This document shows positions 7,957 to 15,986 of a stretch of 64,000 nucleotides of DNA, in pieces. The position numbers and the translations under genes were made by a program. The notes under the pieces are model-generated. The model searched no databases and was not told the DNA's origin. It worked only from the letters and a program-made list of their open reading frames with translations. This DNA comes from Pseudomonas mandelii (lineage in GTDB: Bacteria > Pseudomonadota > Gammaproteobacteria > Pseudomonadales > Pseudomonadaceae): NCBI RefSeq assembly GCF_900106065.1, contig NZ_LT629796.1, forward strand, positions 5,177,501 to 5,241,500, in the 5' to 3' direction. The first letter of the stretch is position 1; each line of letters starts with the position of its first letter.

Positions 7957-9024
7957 TTGAACCTGCGTTCGCTGATCGTCCCCGTGATGGTGGTGTTGGC
8001 GGGATGCGCCACGCCTGTGCGTGCCCCGGTGGTGGCGCCGGTCGTGGTGGTGTCGCAAAGCACGTGGCGGCAGGTGGACCAGGAGATTGTCGCCGCGTCG
8101 CAGTCCGCGACCGAGCAGACCAAAATCTATGCCCGGGGCGCCATGGATTACTGGCGCATGCGGGTCTACCAACTGACCGAAGAGAACTTCATTCCCTGGT
8201 TCAGCAGTTACTGGACCCAGGAATGGCTATCGGTGAAGGTCAGCTGGTACAGCCTCAGTGCCAAGGGTGAGCAGGATGCCTCGGCCAAGCGCCTGGCGGC
8301 CTACCTGCTGGAGCAATACCAGAAACGCGTGCTGGCGCCGGTCGCGGTAGAGATCGATCCCGACGCGATTCTCGGCTTGGCGACGGCCTTCTACGTGGAC
8401 ATTCTTCAGGAGGAACTGCAGCGAATCTCCCAGCGCCACGGCGTGCCGATGGCCCAGCTCAACGGCCGCATCCAGAAAATCCCCGCGATAGCACTCGGGC
8501 CACCGCCCGCGCGTGATGCGTCGCTGTATCAAGTCGTGCACACCCAACCGCTGAATTCGTTGCCGGCTTACGCGGCGTTGATCGAGAAGATCCACAAGGC
8601 GGGGGGCGACAAAGGCGTTGATTCGACCGACACCGCCATGGCGCCGGTGGCCAAGCGCGCCAGTCAACGGATGGAGGCCGAAATGGCCCCGCGAGGCGCG
8701 GCCAGTGCGGTGGCCGCAGCAGCCGGGAAACTGGCCGGCGCCCTGATTTCGGTGGGGGTAGCCGGCATTCGGGCGATTATTCAGGCCAATGACCGGCCGG
8801 ACAGCGAAGCGCTGATTCGCGCCAGCCTGGGCAATACGTTCGACAAGGCCTGGATGAAACTGGTGCAGAACCCGACCTCCGGCGTCATGGCGGGGACGCT
8901 GTACATGGCGGCGCAGATCGAGGGCAACCTGGCGGAGAGCGCCGACGTACCGTCGGTCAGTTCGGGCGGCGGCGCTGTCGATTGGAGCCCGACAGAATCG
9001 ACTACCCAGCAGACCGTTCCATAA
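7957..9024 (+). CDS. Putative lipoprotein of unknown function
   Basis: The 355-aa product has a lipoprotein signal: a basic start, a hydrophobic core and the lipobox VLAG-Cys (Cys17). The start codon is TTG at 7957 with TAGGAA upstream. The mature protein is largely helical, with WFSSYWTQEWLSVKVSWYSL near residue 90 and a Gly/Ala-rich hydrophobic segment (AAAAGKLAGALISVGVAGI) near residue 260 that may associate with a membrane. I do not recognise a named domain. It is followed 17 bp later by the DUF1428 gene. Confidence 0.65.
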   Translation: MNLRSLIVPVMVVLAGCATPVRAPVVAPVVVVSQSTWRQVDQEIVAASQSATEQTKIYARGAMDYWRMRVYQLTEENFIPWFSSYWTQEWLSVKVSWYSLSAKGEQDASAKRLAAYLLEQYQKRVLAPVAVEIDPDAILGLATAFYVDILQEELQRISQRHGVPMAQLNGRIQKIPAIALGPPPARDASLYQVVHTQPLNSLPAYAALIEKIHKAGGDKGVDSTDTAMAPVAKRASQRMEAEMAPRGAASAVAAAAGKLAGALISVGVAGIRAIIQANDRPDSEALIRASLGNTFDKAWMKLVQNPTSGVMAGTLYMAAQIEGNLAESADVPSVSSGGGAVDWSPTESTTQQTVP

Positions 9025-9040
9025 CCGAAGGAGAAACACC

Positions 9041-9394
9041 ATGTCCTACGTTGATGGCTTCCTCGCTGCCGTGCCCACCGCCAACCGCGAAAAATTCAAG
9101 AAACACGCCGAAACCGCCGCCGTTATTTTCAAGGAGTGCGGCGCGCTCAGCGTCGCTGAATGCTGGGGCGACGACGTGCCGGACGGCAAAGTAACCTCGT
9201 TTCCCATGGCGGTGAAACTCAAGGAGGACGAAACCGTGGTGTTCAGCTGGATCATCTGGCCGGACAAGGCCACCCGTAACGCGGGCATGGACAAAATGAT
9301 GAACGATCCGCGAATGCAGCCGGACGTCAATCCGATGCCCTTCGATGGCCAGCGCCTGGTCTTTGGTGGTTTTGAAATGATCGTGAAGGCCTGA
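9041..9394 (+). CDS. DUF1428 domain protein
   Basis: The 117-aa protein covers the whole DUF1428 family: the conserved start YVDGFLAAVPTANREKF, the ECWGDDVPDGKVTSFPMAVK centre and the MPFDGQRLVFGGFE end. The fold is a ferredoxin-like (dimeric alpha-beta barrel) one. The function is not known. A GAAGGAG site precedes the ATG. It is probably read from the lipoprotein gene upstream. Confidence 0.88.
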   Translation: MSYVDGFLAAVPTANREKFKKHAETAAVIFKECGALSVAECWGDDVPDGKVTSFPMAVKLKEDETVVFSWIIWPDKATRNAGMDKMMNDPRMQPDVNPMPFDGQRLVFGGFEMIVKA

Positions 9395-9408
9395 TCCCGT
9401 CGAAAGGA

Positions 9409-9603
9409 TCACTCCGGCGACGGGGTGATCCTGCAACTTTTGCGGTTGCGGATCTCGCTGTCCGTCGGCCGCTCCCTGACGAATTCGAAGCGCGGCTCAC
9501 CTTCGCTATAGTGAACCAGCCAGCCCCATTCCAGCTCGGACTCATCCTGCCCCGGTTTCGGTGGCATTGCCCACCATGGCTCTTTGCTGATGATCTGTCG
9601 CAT
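9409..9603 (-). CDS. Hypothetical 64-aa protein
   Basis: A GGGAGGGGG ribosome site lies just before the ATG at 9603. The product, starting MRQIISKEPWWAMPPKPGQD, is acidic and Trp-rich, with no signal peptide. It contains EWGWLVHYSEGEPRFEF, possibly a small beta-sheet. I do not recognise it. It is convergent with the DUF1428 gene; an inverted repeat at 9406-9431 (GGATCAC/GTGATCC) lies over the two 3' ends. Confidence 0.5.
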   Translation of the reverse strand: MRQIISKEPWWAMPPKPGQDESELEWGWLVHYSEGEPRFEFVRERPTDSEIRNRKSCRITPSPE

Positions 9604-9663
9604 GGCCCCCTCCCGTTGATTCGGTTGGTTCAACTATAACGTGCATGTCAGGAGCTGCCAGGC

Positions 9664-10203
9664 ATGACTGACGAATCCCGTGAACCGTTCAAGCGGCTGT
9701 TTTTCGCACTCAATTGCCCGCCGGAGCAGCGCAAGGCCATTGCTCAATGGCGCAGCGCCCTTGAGCTGCGCAGCGGGCGTCCGGTGCCGGCGGAAAACTT
9801 TCACCTGACATTGTTGTTTTTGGGGGCTGTCGGCGTGGCGCAGATTGGCGAGATCTGTACGGCGGCCGGGAAGGTCCACATACCGGGTGTACCGCTGAGG
9901 TTGGCGCTGGATCGAATGGAGGTCTGGCGCCGGGCAGGGGTGTTGGTCCTGGCGCCGGAGCAGGCACCGCCGGAGTTGTTGCGTCTGGTGTATGCGCTGG
10001 AACAGGCGATGTTGCCGTTTGGCGTTGAAGAGACGCCGAAGGCGTTTCGGCCGCACCTGACGTTGATGCGTGATTATCGAATGCCGGTGCCTGAGTCCGC
10101 GATGCCGCCCGAATTTTTCCTGCGGGCTGATCGCTTTGTCTTGTTTGAATCCCATAAGGGGCGGTATCGGGCGCTGGCGGAATGGCCGCTGGCCCCCGCA
10201 TAA
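9664..10203 (+). CDS. thpR: RNA 2',3'-cyclic phosphodiesterase
   Basis: The 179-aa protein is a two-histidine (2H) phosphoesterase. It has both catalytic HxTx motifs, His47-Leu-Thr-Leu50 and His131-Leu-Thr-Leu134, at the expected spacing. ThpR (formerly LigT) hydrolyses 2',3'-cyclic phosphates at RNA ends to 2'-phosphates, in the cytoplasm. Length matches the family. The start has CAGGAG upstream. A hairpin terminator follows immediately, so it appears to be a single-gene unit. Confidence 0.9.
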   Translation: MTDESREPFKRLFFALNCPPEQRKAIAQWRSALELRSGRPVPAENFHLTLLFLGAVGVAQIGEICTAAGKVHIPGVPLRLALDRMEVWRRAGVLVLAPEQAPPELLRLVYALEQAMLPFGVEETPKAFRPHLTLMRDYRMPVPESAMPPEFFLRADRFVLFESHKGRYRALAEWPLAPA

Positions 10204-10230
10204 AAAAGGCGCCCGAGGAGGGCGCCTAAG
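10203..10230 (+). terminator. Terminator of thpR
   Basis: GGCGCCC and GGGCGCC form a short stem directly after the stop codon. The A run on the left means the same hairpin can act on the opposite strand. Confidence 0.7.
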
Positions 10231-10318
10231 TTCACCTTAACCGAGGAAGCCAGGTGAGGCCGTTCGTCAGAGAGGATGCAGCGGTGGTAAGGCGCTACGT
10301 GAACGGAAACTTTGATAG

Positions 10319-10346
10319 TGATCGTTCCCACGCGTGGGAACGATCA
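10319..10346. repeat. 28-bp perfect palindrome (GTTCCCACGCGTGGGAAC core)
   Basis: Every base of the 28-bp stretch pairs in its own reverse complement, centred on ACGCGT. It lies 8 bp after the potF stop codon and belongs to a palindrome type common between Pseudomonas genes. It may also end or stabilise potF mRNA. Confidence 0.85.
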
Positions 10347-10354
10347 TTGAGCGA

Positions 10355-11452
10355 CTATTTCCCGAGTTTCACTCGCGTCCAGCCCCGAGTCATCACGCGC
10401 TGAACGCCGATCGGCATATCCGGAATCGCATACAGCGTCGCCATGACCGCTTGCGGCGGATACGACCCCGGATCATCCCGGATGGCCTCGTCCACCAACG
10501 GTGTGGCCGCCGAATTGGCGTTGCTGTAGCCGATGTTGTTGGTGATCTCGGCGATGATGTCCGGGCGCATCAGGAAGTTCATGAACAGGTAGGCGTTCTC
10601 CACGTTCGCCGCGTCCTTGGGGATCGCGACCATGTCGTAGAAGCTGCCGGCCCCTTCTTTCGGAATGCTGTAATCGATCTTCACTTTGTCGCCCGCTTCC
10701 TGGGCGCGCGCCTTGGCTTGCAGCACGTCCCCGGAGTAACCGACCGCGACGCAGATGTTGCCGTTGGCCAGGTCGGAGATGTACTTCGACGAATGGAAAT
10801 AGGCCACCGACGGCCGAATTTTCATGAACAGCGCTTCGGCTTCGGCGATCTGAGCCTTGTCCTGGGAGTTCACCGGATATCCCAGGTAGTGCAGGGCCGC
10901 CGGGAGCATTTCGGTAGGCGAGTCGAGGAAGCTGATGCCGCACGCTTTCAGTTTTTCCGCGTTTTCCGGTTTGAACAGCAAGTCCCAGGAGTTGGTCGGT
11001 GCATTGGCGCCGAGCACTTCCTTGACCTTGGCCGGGTTGAAGCCAATGCCGATCGAACCCCACATGTACGGGAAAGCGTGGCCGTTATCCGGGTCACTGG
11101 CGGACGCGTTTTTCAGTAGCACCGGGTTGAGGTTTTTCCAGTTCGACAGCTTCGACTTGTCGAGTTCCTGATAGACCCCGGCCTTGATCTGCTTGGCCAG
11201 GAAACTGTTGGACGGCACCACGATGTCGTAGCCGGACTTACCGGCGAGCAGGCGGGCTTCAAGGGTTTCATTGCTGTCGAACACATCGTAGGTCACGCGG
11301 ATGCCGGTCTCGTCTTCGAACTTCTTGACGGTGTCCGGGGCGATGTAATCCGACCAATTGTAGACGCGCAGAACCTTGTCATTGGCCTGGGCAACGGTGG
11401 CAATCGCGCCCACTAAGGACAGTGTCAGCAGAGTCCTGCCAAACATTTTCAT
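10355..11452 (-). CDS. potF: Polyamine ABC transporter, periplasmic binding protein
   Basis: The 365-aa precursor has a signal peptide (cleavage near AQA-NDK, residue 23). It shows the PotD/PotF pattern: [19 protein letters not shown] at the mature N-terminus, [24 protein letters not shown], and the [12 protein letters not shown] ligand loop. It binds putrescine or spermidine in the periplasm and delivers it to the PotHI permease. It corresponds to SpuD/SpuE of P. aeruginosa; which ligand it prefers cannot be decided by eye. It lies last in the cluster, separated from potI by 208 bp holding a REP pair, so it may have its own promoter or a higher mRNA level. Confidence 0.9.
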   Translation of the reverse strand: MKMFGRTLLTLSLVGAIATVAQANDKVLRVYNWSDYIAPDTVKKFEDETGIRVTYDVFDSNETLEARLLAGKSGYDIVVPSNSFLAKQIKAGVYQELDKSKLSNWKNLNPVLLKNASASDPDNGHAFPYMWGSIGIGFNPAKVKEVLGANAPTNSWDLLFKPENAEKLKACGISFLDSPTEMLPAALHYLGYPVNSQDKAQIAEAEALFMKIRPSVAYFHSSKYISDLANGNICVAVGYSGDVLQAKARAQEAGDKVKIDYSIPKEGAGSFYDMVAIPKDAANVENAYLFMNFLMRPDIIAEITNNIGYSNANSAATPLVDEAIRDDPGSYPPQAVMATLYAIPDMPIGVQRVMTRGWTRVKLGK

Positions 11453-11530
11453 CGGTACAACTCCATTCTTTTTTATTCAGTGACACAAAGCAAAAATGCG
11501 GTAAACACAAAACCTGTGGGGCAATACACA

Positions 11531-11647
11531 ACCTGTGGCGAGGGAGCTTGCTCCCGCTGGGCTGCGAAGCGGCCCCAAGAATTCTGGCGACCCTGCCAAT
11601 TGGTTGAGTGCTGCGCACTCAAGCGGGAGCAAGCTCCCTCGCCACAG
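11531..11647. repeat. REP pair, type GAGGGAGCTTGCTCCCGC
   Basis: CTGTGGCGAGGGAGCTTGCT and its mirror end CTCCCTCGCCACAG enclose a small TGAGTGC/GCACTCA hairpin. It separates potI from potF on the transcript and could stall decay or transcription between them. Confidence 0.85.
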
Positions 11648-11660
11648 TTAACTCAACAAC

Positions 11661-12545
11661 CTAAACCGTCGCTTCCACCATTCGCTTTTCAGGTTGCTGC
11701 CACGATTCGCTCGCGGTCTGGTCCATCGCTTCCTGGATCGCACGTTTGCGGGTGGCTTCGGCACGGCGGCTGAAGTACCAGACCATGAAGGTCACGATCG
11801 AAACGGCCAACAGAATCAGGCTGGCCACGGCGTTGATCTCAGGCTTTACTCCCAGACGCACCGCCGAGAACACTTCCATCGGCAAGGTCGTCGAACCCGG
11901 CCCCGAGACGAAACTCGCCAACACCAGGTCATCCAGCGACAGGGCAAACGACATCATGCCGCCGGCCGCCAGTGACGGCGCGATCATCGGAATGGTGATC
12001 AGGAAAAACACCTTGAACGGCTTCGCCCCAAGGTCCATCGCCGCTTCTTCGATGGACAAATCCAGCTCACGCAAACGCGCCGAGACCACCACCGCGACGT
12101 ACGCCGCACAGAACGTGGTGTGGGCGATCCAGATGGTGACGATGCCACGCTCCATCGGCCAGCCGATCAACTGCGCCATCGCCACGAACAGCAGCAACAG
12201 CGACAGGCCGGTGATGACTTCCGGCATCACCAGCGGCGCGGTCACCAGACCGCCAAACAAGGTGCGACCCTTGAAGCGCGTCACGCGAGTCAGCACGAAT
12301 GCCGCCAACGTCCCCAGCGCCACCGCCGCAATCGCCGTGTAGCAGGCGATTTCCAGCGAGCGCACCACCGAGCCCATCAGTTGCGTGTTGTCGAGCAGAC
12401 CGGCGTACCACTTGAACGACCAGCCGCCCCAGACCGTCACCAGTTTGGAAGCGTTGAACGAGTAGATCACCAGAATCAGCATCGGCAAGTAGATAAACGA
12501 CAGGCCGAAAATCAGCATGAACTTTGAAAATCCGAAGCGTTTCAT
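11661..12545 (-). CDS. potI: Putrescine ABC transporter permease
   Basis: The 294-aa inner-membrane protein has six predicted transmembrane helices and the permease EAA loop, EEAAMDLGAKPFKVFFLITI, near residue 185, which docks on the ATPase PotG. It is the second permease subunit of the PotFGHI-type system. Its ATG overlaps the stop of potH by ATGA, so translation is coupled. It has a longer hydrophilic C-terminal tail (RRAEATRKRAIQEAMDQ) than E. coli PotI, as other Pseudomonas copies do. Confidence 0.92.
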   Translation of the reverse strand: MKRFGFSKFMLIFGLSFIYLPMLILVIYSFNASKLVTVWGGWSFKWYAGLLDNTQLMGSVVRSLEIACYTAIAAVALGTLAAFVLTRVTRFKGRTLFGGLVTAPLVMPEVITGLSLLLLFVAMAQLIGWPMERGIVTIWIAHTTFCAAYVAVVVSARLRELDLSIEEAAMDLGAKPFKVFFLITIPMIAPSLAAGGMMSFALSLDDLVLASFVSGPGSTTLPMEVFSAVRLGVKPEINAVASLILLAVSIVTFMVWYFSRRAEATRKRAIQEAMDQTASESWQQPEKRMVEATV

Positions 12546-13456
12546 CCCCGTGCCTCCATCTCTTTGGCCTGGCTGCGGTTGAACAGCAGAATCGGCACAA
12601 TCAGGATCAACAGCATCACCACCGCCAGGGCAGACGCCACCGGCCAGTCGCGGTTATTGAAGAACTCTTGCCACAGCACGCGACCGATCATCAGCGTCTC
12701 AGGGCCGCCCAGCAGCTCCGGAATCACGAACTCACCGACCACCGGAATGAACACCAGCATGCAACCGGCAATGATCCCGTTCTTGGCCAGCGGCACGGTG
12801 ATTTTCCAGAAGTTATTGAAGTTGCTCGAACCCAGATCCGACGCCGCCTCCAGCAAGCTTTGATCGTGCTTGACCAGGTTGGCGTACAGCGGCAGCACCA
12901 TGAACGGCAAGTAGGCGTAAACCACACCGATATACACGGCCGTGTTGGTGTTGAGGATCTCGATCGGGTGATCGGTCAGCCCGGTCCACATCAAAAAACC
13001 GTTGAGCAAACCGTTGTTGCTCAGGATGCCCATCCACGCATACACGCGGATCAGGATCGCGGTCCAGGTCGGCATCATGATCAGCAGCAGCAAAACGTTT
13101 TGCGTTTCCTTGTTGGCCTTGGTGATCGCGTAGGCCATCGGAAAACCGATCACCAGACACATCAATGTGCTCAAAAACGCGACCTTCAACGAGCCGAAGT
13201 AGGCCGAGATGTACAGCTCATCCTGAGTCAGCAGCGAGTAGTTGCCGAGGTTCAGCAGCAGCTGGAATTTCTGCTCGGCGAAGGTGTAGATCTCGGAGTA
13301 AGGAGGAATGGCCAGGGCCGCTTCCGAGAAGCTGATCTTCATCACCAGGAAGAACGGCAACAGGAAAAACAGGCACAGCCACAGGAAAGGAATCCCGATG
13401 ACGAGCTTTCGACCACTCGGCATCAGCCGCATGAACCGCTGATTGAGTGTTTTCAT
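12542..13456 (-). CDS. potH: Putrescine ABC transporter permease
   Basis: The 304-aa inner-membrane protein has about six helices and the EAA motif LLEAASDLGSSNFNNFWKIT near residue 200. It pairs with PotI to form the channel. The ATG at 13456 was chosen because it overlaps the potG stop as ATGA; an in-frame start 12 codons upstream lies inside potG. The overlaps potG-potH and potH-potI indicate one coupled message. Confidence 0.92.
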   Translation of the reverse strand: MKTLNQRFMRLMPSGRKLVIGIPFLWLCLFFLLPFFLVMKISFSEAALAIPPYSEIYTFAEQKFQLLLNLGNYSLLTQDELYISAYFGSLKVAFLSTLMCLVIGFPMAYAITKANKETQNVLLLLIMMPTWTAILIRVYAWMGILSNNGLLNGFLMWTGLTDHPIEILNTNTAVYIGVVYAYLPFMVLPLYANLVKHDQSLLEAASDLGSSNFNNFWKITVPLAKNGIIAGCMLVFIPVVGEFVIPELLGGPETLMIGRVLWQEFFNNRDWPVASALAVVMLLILIVPILLFNRSQAKEMEARG

Positions 13457-14595
13457 GAGCGCAGTACCACGCCGCTGTCGTCTTCCCACCACACGTAGAC
13501 TTTGTCGTCCCAGGTCGGTCGCGCGCCACGGCGTTCGGCGTTGGCCATGAACGATTGCACGACTTTGCCGCCAGGCAATTCCACGTAAAACACCGAGTGA
13601 CCGCCGAGGTAGGCGATGTCATGCACCTTGCCTTCGGACCAGTTGTAGCGAGTGTCCGGCTTGAGGGTACTGACCAACATTTTTTCCGGGCGGATCGCGT
13701 AGGTGATCGACTTGTCCTGCACCGAGGTGCTGACGCCGTGACCGACGTAAATCTTCTGTTCCAGGTCCGGGCTATGAATGATCGCGTGACCTTCAAGGTC
13801 TTCCACCACCGTGCCTTCGAAGGCGTTCACGTTGCCGATGAACTCGCAGACCATGCGGCTGACCGGTGCTTCATAAATGTCGACCGGACTGCCGATCTGC
13901 GCGATCCAGCCCAGGTGCATGATCGCGATGCGCTCAGCCATGGTCATGGCCTCTTCCTGGTCATGAGTCACCATCACGCAGGTCACGCCGACCCGTTCGA
14001 TGATTTCTACCAGCTCCAGTTGCATCTGCGAACGCAGCTTCTTGTCCAGGGCGCCCATCGGTTCGTCGAGCAGCAACAGCTTCGGACGCTTGGCCAGGGA
14101 GCGGGCGAGGGCCACGCGCTGGCGCTGACCGCCGGACAATTGATGGGGTTTGCGTTTGGCGTACTGGGTCATGTGCACCAGGCGCAGCATCTCTTCAACG
14201 CGGGCGTCGATTTCGCTGGCGGGCAAACGGTCCTGCTTGAGGCCGAAGGCAATGTTCTGCGCCACTGTCATGTGCGGGAACAAGGCGTATGACTGGAACA
14301 TCATGTTGATCGGCCGTTCATACGGCGGCATGTCGGTGATGTCGACACCGTCGAGCAGAATCCGTCCCTCGGTCGGGCGCTCGAAGCCTGCGAGCATGCG
14401 CAGCAGGGTCGATTTGCCGGAGCCGGAACCACCGAGCAGGGCGAAGATTTCGCCTTGATGGATCTCAAGCGAGACATCATCCACCGCGGTGGTTTCGTCG
14501 AATTTCTTGGTGACGCGGTCGACTTTCACCAGCACCTTTTTCGGTGCCTGGTGACCCTCAAGAGCCTTCCTGTAGATGCTGGAGGCGTTTGCCAT
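13453..14595 (-). CDS. potG: Putrescine ABC transporter ATPase
   Basis: The 380-aa protein has Walker A GGSGSGKST (about residues 55-63), the ABC signature LSGGQRQRVALAR and Walker B LLLLDEPMGALD, followed by the H-loop VTHDQEEAMT. The C-terminal 140 residues form the TOBE-type regulatory domain. It energises putrescine uptake at the inner face of the membrane. GGGAG precedes the ATG. It is first in the potGHI message; the usual leading potF gene is instead at the far end. Confidence 0.93.
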   Translation of the reverse strand: MANASSIYRKALEGHQAPKKVLVKVDRVTKKFDETTAVDDVSLEIHQGEIFALLGGSGSGKSTLLRMLAGFERPTEGRILLDGVDITDMPPYERPINMMFQSYALFPHMTVAQNIAFGLKQDRLPASEIDARVEEMLRLVHMTQYAKRKPHQLSGGQRQRVALARSLAKRPKLLLLDEPMGALDKKLRSQMQLELVEIIERVGVTCVMVTHDQEEAMTMAERIAIMHLGWIAQIGSPVDIYEAPVSRMVCEFIGNVNAFEGTVVEDLEGHAIIHSPDLEQKIYVGHGVSTSVQDKSITYAIRPEKMLVSTLKPDTRYNWSEGKVHDIAYLGGHSVFYVELPGGKVVQSFMANAERRGARPTWDDKVYVWWEDDSGVVLRS

Positions 14596-14689
14596 GTGAA
14601 ACTCCCAACAGGTTTCAGTCGTCGGGCCAACGCGGCCTGACTTAAGAGTGGATTGCTAGCCCGGAAAGGTTCAGTCGGAGCACGAACCC

Positions 14690-14781
14690 TGTAGGAGCGA
14701 GGCTTGCCCGCGAAGTCGGTGTATCAGGTAACGATGATGTCGACTGACACTCCGCCTTCGCGGGCAAGCCTCGCTCCTACA
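14690..14781. repeat. REP pair, type GGAGCGAGGCTTGCCCGCG
   Basis: TGTAGGAGCGAGGCTTGCCC and its inverted partner (GGGCAAGCCTCGCTCCTACA) lie 50 bp apart in the 349-bp gap between potG and puuD. No gene or clear promoter consensus was seen in the rest of this gap. Confidence 0.85.
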
Positions 14782-14944
14782 AGAGGTTGCGCTCGCCTGA
14801 TCCGCATCGATCGGGCTTGTTCGGCGCCGCCGTCCTGGCTGCCTGGTAGTACTTGTTGTTATCGCAGTGTGTTGTTGTCGCAAGTCACGGACGCGCAAAG
14901 ACACGCCCGCCTGACTCGCGGGGGCAGTAAAGGGTTGTTTTAAG

Positions 14945-15706
14945 TCAGCGGGTTTTACGCAACGCGGCCCGTCGCCGGCACGCATCACCGAACGCCTGGA
15001 AAATGCTCAAGTAGGGCGGGTTCGACAGGACCTGCCATTCCGGGTGCCATTGCACGCCGACGGCAAACGCCTGGCTGTGTTCCACCGAAATGGCTTCGAT
15101 CAAACCGTCCGGCGCAACCGCTTCGGCGCGCAGGCCTGGCGCCAATCGATCAATACCCTGACTGTGAATCGAATTGACCCTGAACTCGGCGGGCAACTCC
15201 ATCGCTTCGAACACGCCACCCGGTTGCACCGTCACGGTATGCGCCGGGGCGTATTGCACCGCCAGCTCGGGACTGTCCGCTTCCCGGTGATCGAGCATGC
15301 CGGGCAGTTCATGCACCTTCTGGTGCAGGCTGCCGCCGAACGCCACGTTCATTTCCTGAAAGCCGCGGCAGATGCCGAGCACCGGCACGCCCGCCGCAAT
15401 GGCTGCACGCAATAAAGGAAGGGTGGTGGCGTCCCGCGCCGGATCGTGATCCGTGCCGGGGGCACTGTCCGGGCCTTGATAGTGGAAGGGTTCCACATTC
15501 GAGGGCGAGCCGGTCAGCAACAGACCGTCGAGCTGCGCGAGCAGGTCGTCGATATCGGTCAATTCGCCTAGGGAAGGAATAACGACGGGCAGCCCCAAAG
15601 CCGCAACGCTGACAGCACGCAAGTACTTGTCGCCGCTGATGTGGTAGGGGTGCAGGCCAATCTGTTTGACGCACGCTGTAACGCCGATCAATGGCTTGAA
15701 TGCCAT
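14945..15706 (-). CDS. puuD: Gamma-glutamyl-GABA hydrolase
   Basis: The 253-aa protein is a class I glutamine amidotransferase-like hydrolase. The nucleophile elbow is GICRGFQ with Cys113, and the His221-Pro-Glu223 (HPEW) pair completes the triad. PuuD (SpuA in P. aeruginosa) releases GABA from gamma-glutamyl-GABA, the last step of the Puu route. The ATG at 15706 has GAGGTG six bases upstream; a GTG three codons earlier overlaps that site and is less likely. It is divergent from puuA, sharing a 280-bp regulatory region. Confidence 0.92.
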   Translation of the reverse strand: MAFKPLIGVTACVKQIGLHPYHISGDKYLRAVSVAALGLPVVIPSLGELTDIDDLLAQLDGLLLTGSPSNVEPFHYQGPDSAPGTDHDPARDATTLPLLRAAIAAGVPVLGICRGFQEMNVAFGGSLHQKVHELPGMLDHREADSPELAVQYAPAHTVTVQPGGVFEAMELPAEFRVNSIHSQGIDRLAPGLRAEAVAPDGLIEAISVEHSQAFAVGVQWHPEWQVLSNPPYLSIFQAFGDACRRRAALRKTR

Positions 15707-15758
15707 TTTTATCACCTCGAAGTTTCACACTTGAACGAGCTTTTCCGGAGCTTAGCCT

Positions 15759-15777
15759 TGTTGATTTTAATTAACAA
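15759..15777. promoter_or_regulatory. Candidate operator on the puuD side
   Basis: An AT-rich imperfect inverted repeat, TGTTGATTTTAATTAACAA, lies about 55 bp before puuD. It shares TAATTAACA with a second site close to puuA, which suggests a common regulator such as PuuR. No experimental consensus was compared. Confidence 0.35.
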
Positions 15778-15954
15778 CTCTCATGTAAAAAATTCTAAAC
15801 GCCGATCGTCCGATCCTCAGGGTTTACGCGGTGCTCAAGACCGTTATGGCACTCTCGTCCCCCGAAAAGGCCCGAAAATAAAGGTGGAGAGGCCAAGTGT
15901 TCGCTATTGACTTCACTTTGCCGTTCGGGTTGACTGGGCTCGCAACAAGGTAGT

Positions 15955-15972
15955 GAACATAATAATTAACAG
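15955..15972. promoter_or_regulatory. Candidate operator on the puuA side
   Basis: GAACATAATAATTAACAG lies 15 bp before the puuA start. It shares TAATTAACA with the site near puuD, and its position would let a bound repressor block puuA transcription. PuuR is the obvious candidate but this is inference. Confidence 0.35.
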
Positions 15973-15986
15973 CTAATAGGTGCATC

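Noticed and set aside
12524..13498. 324-codon plus-strand frame over potH
   Set aside because: Gln/His/Arg-rich shadow of a membrane-protein gene.
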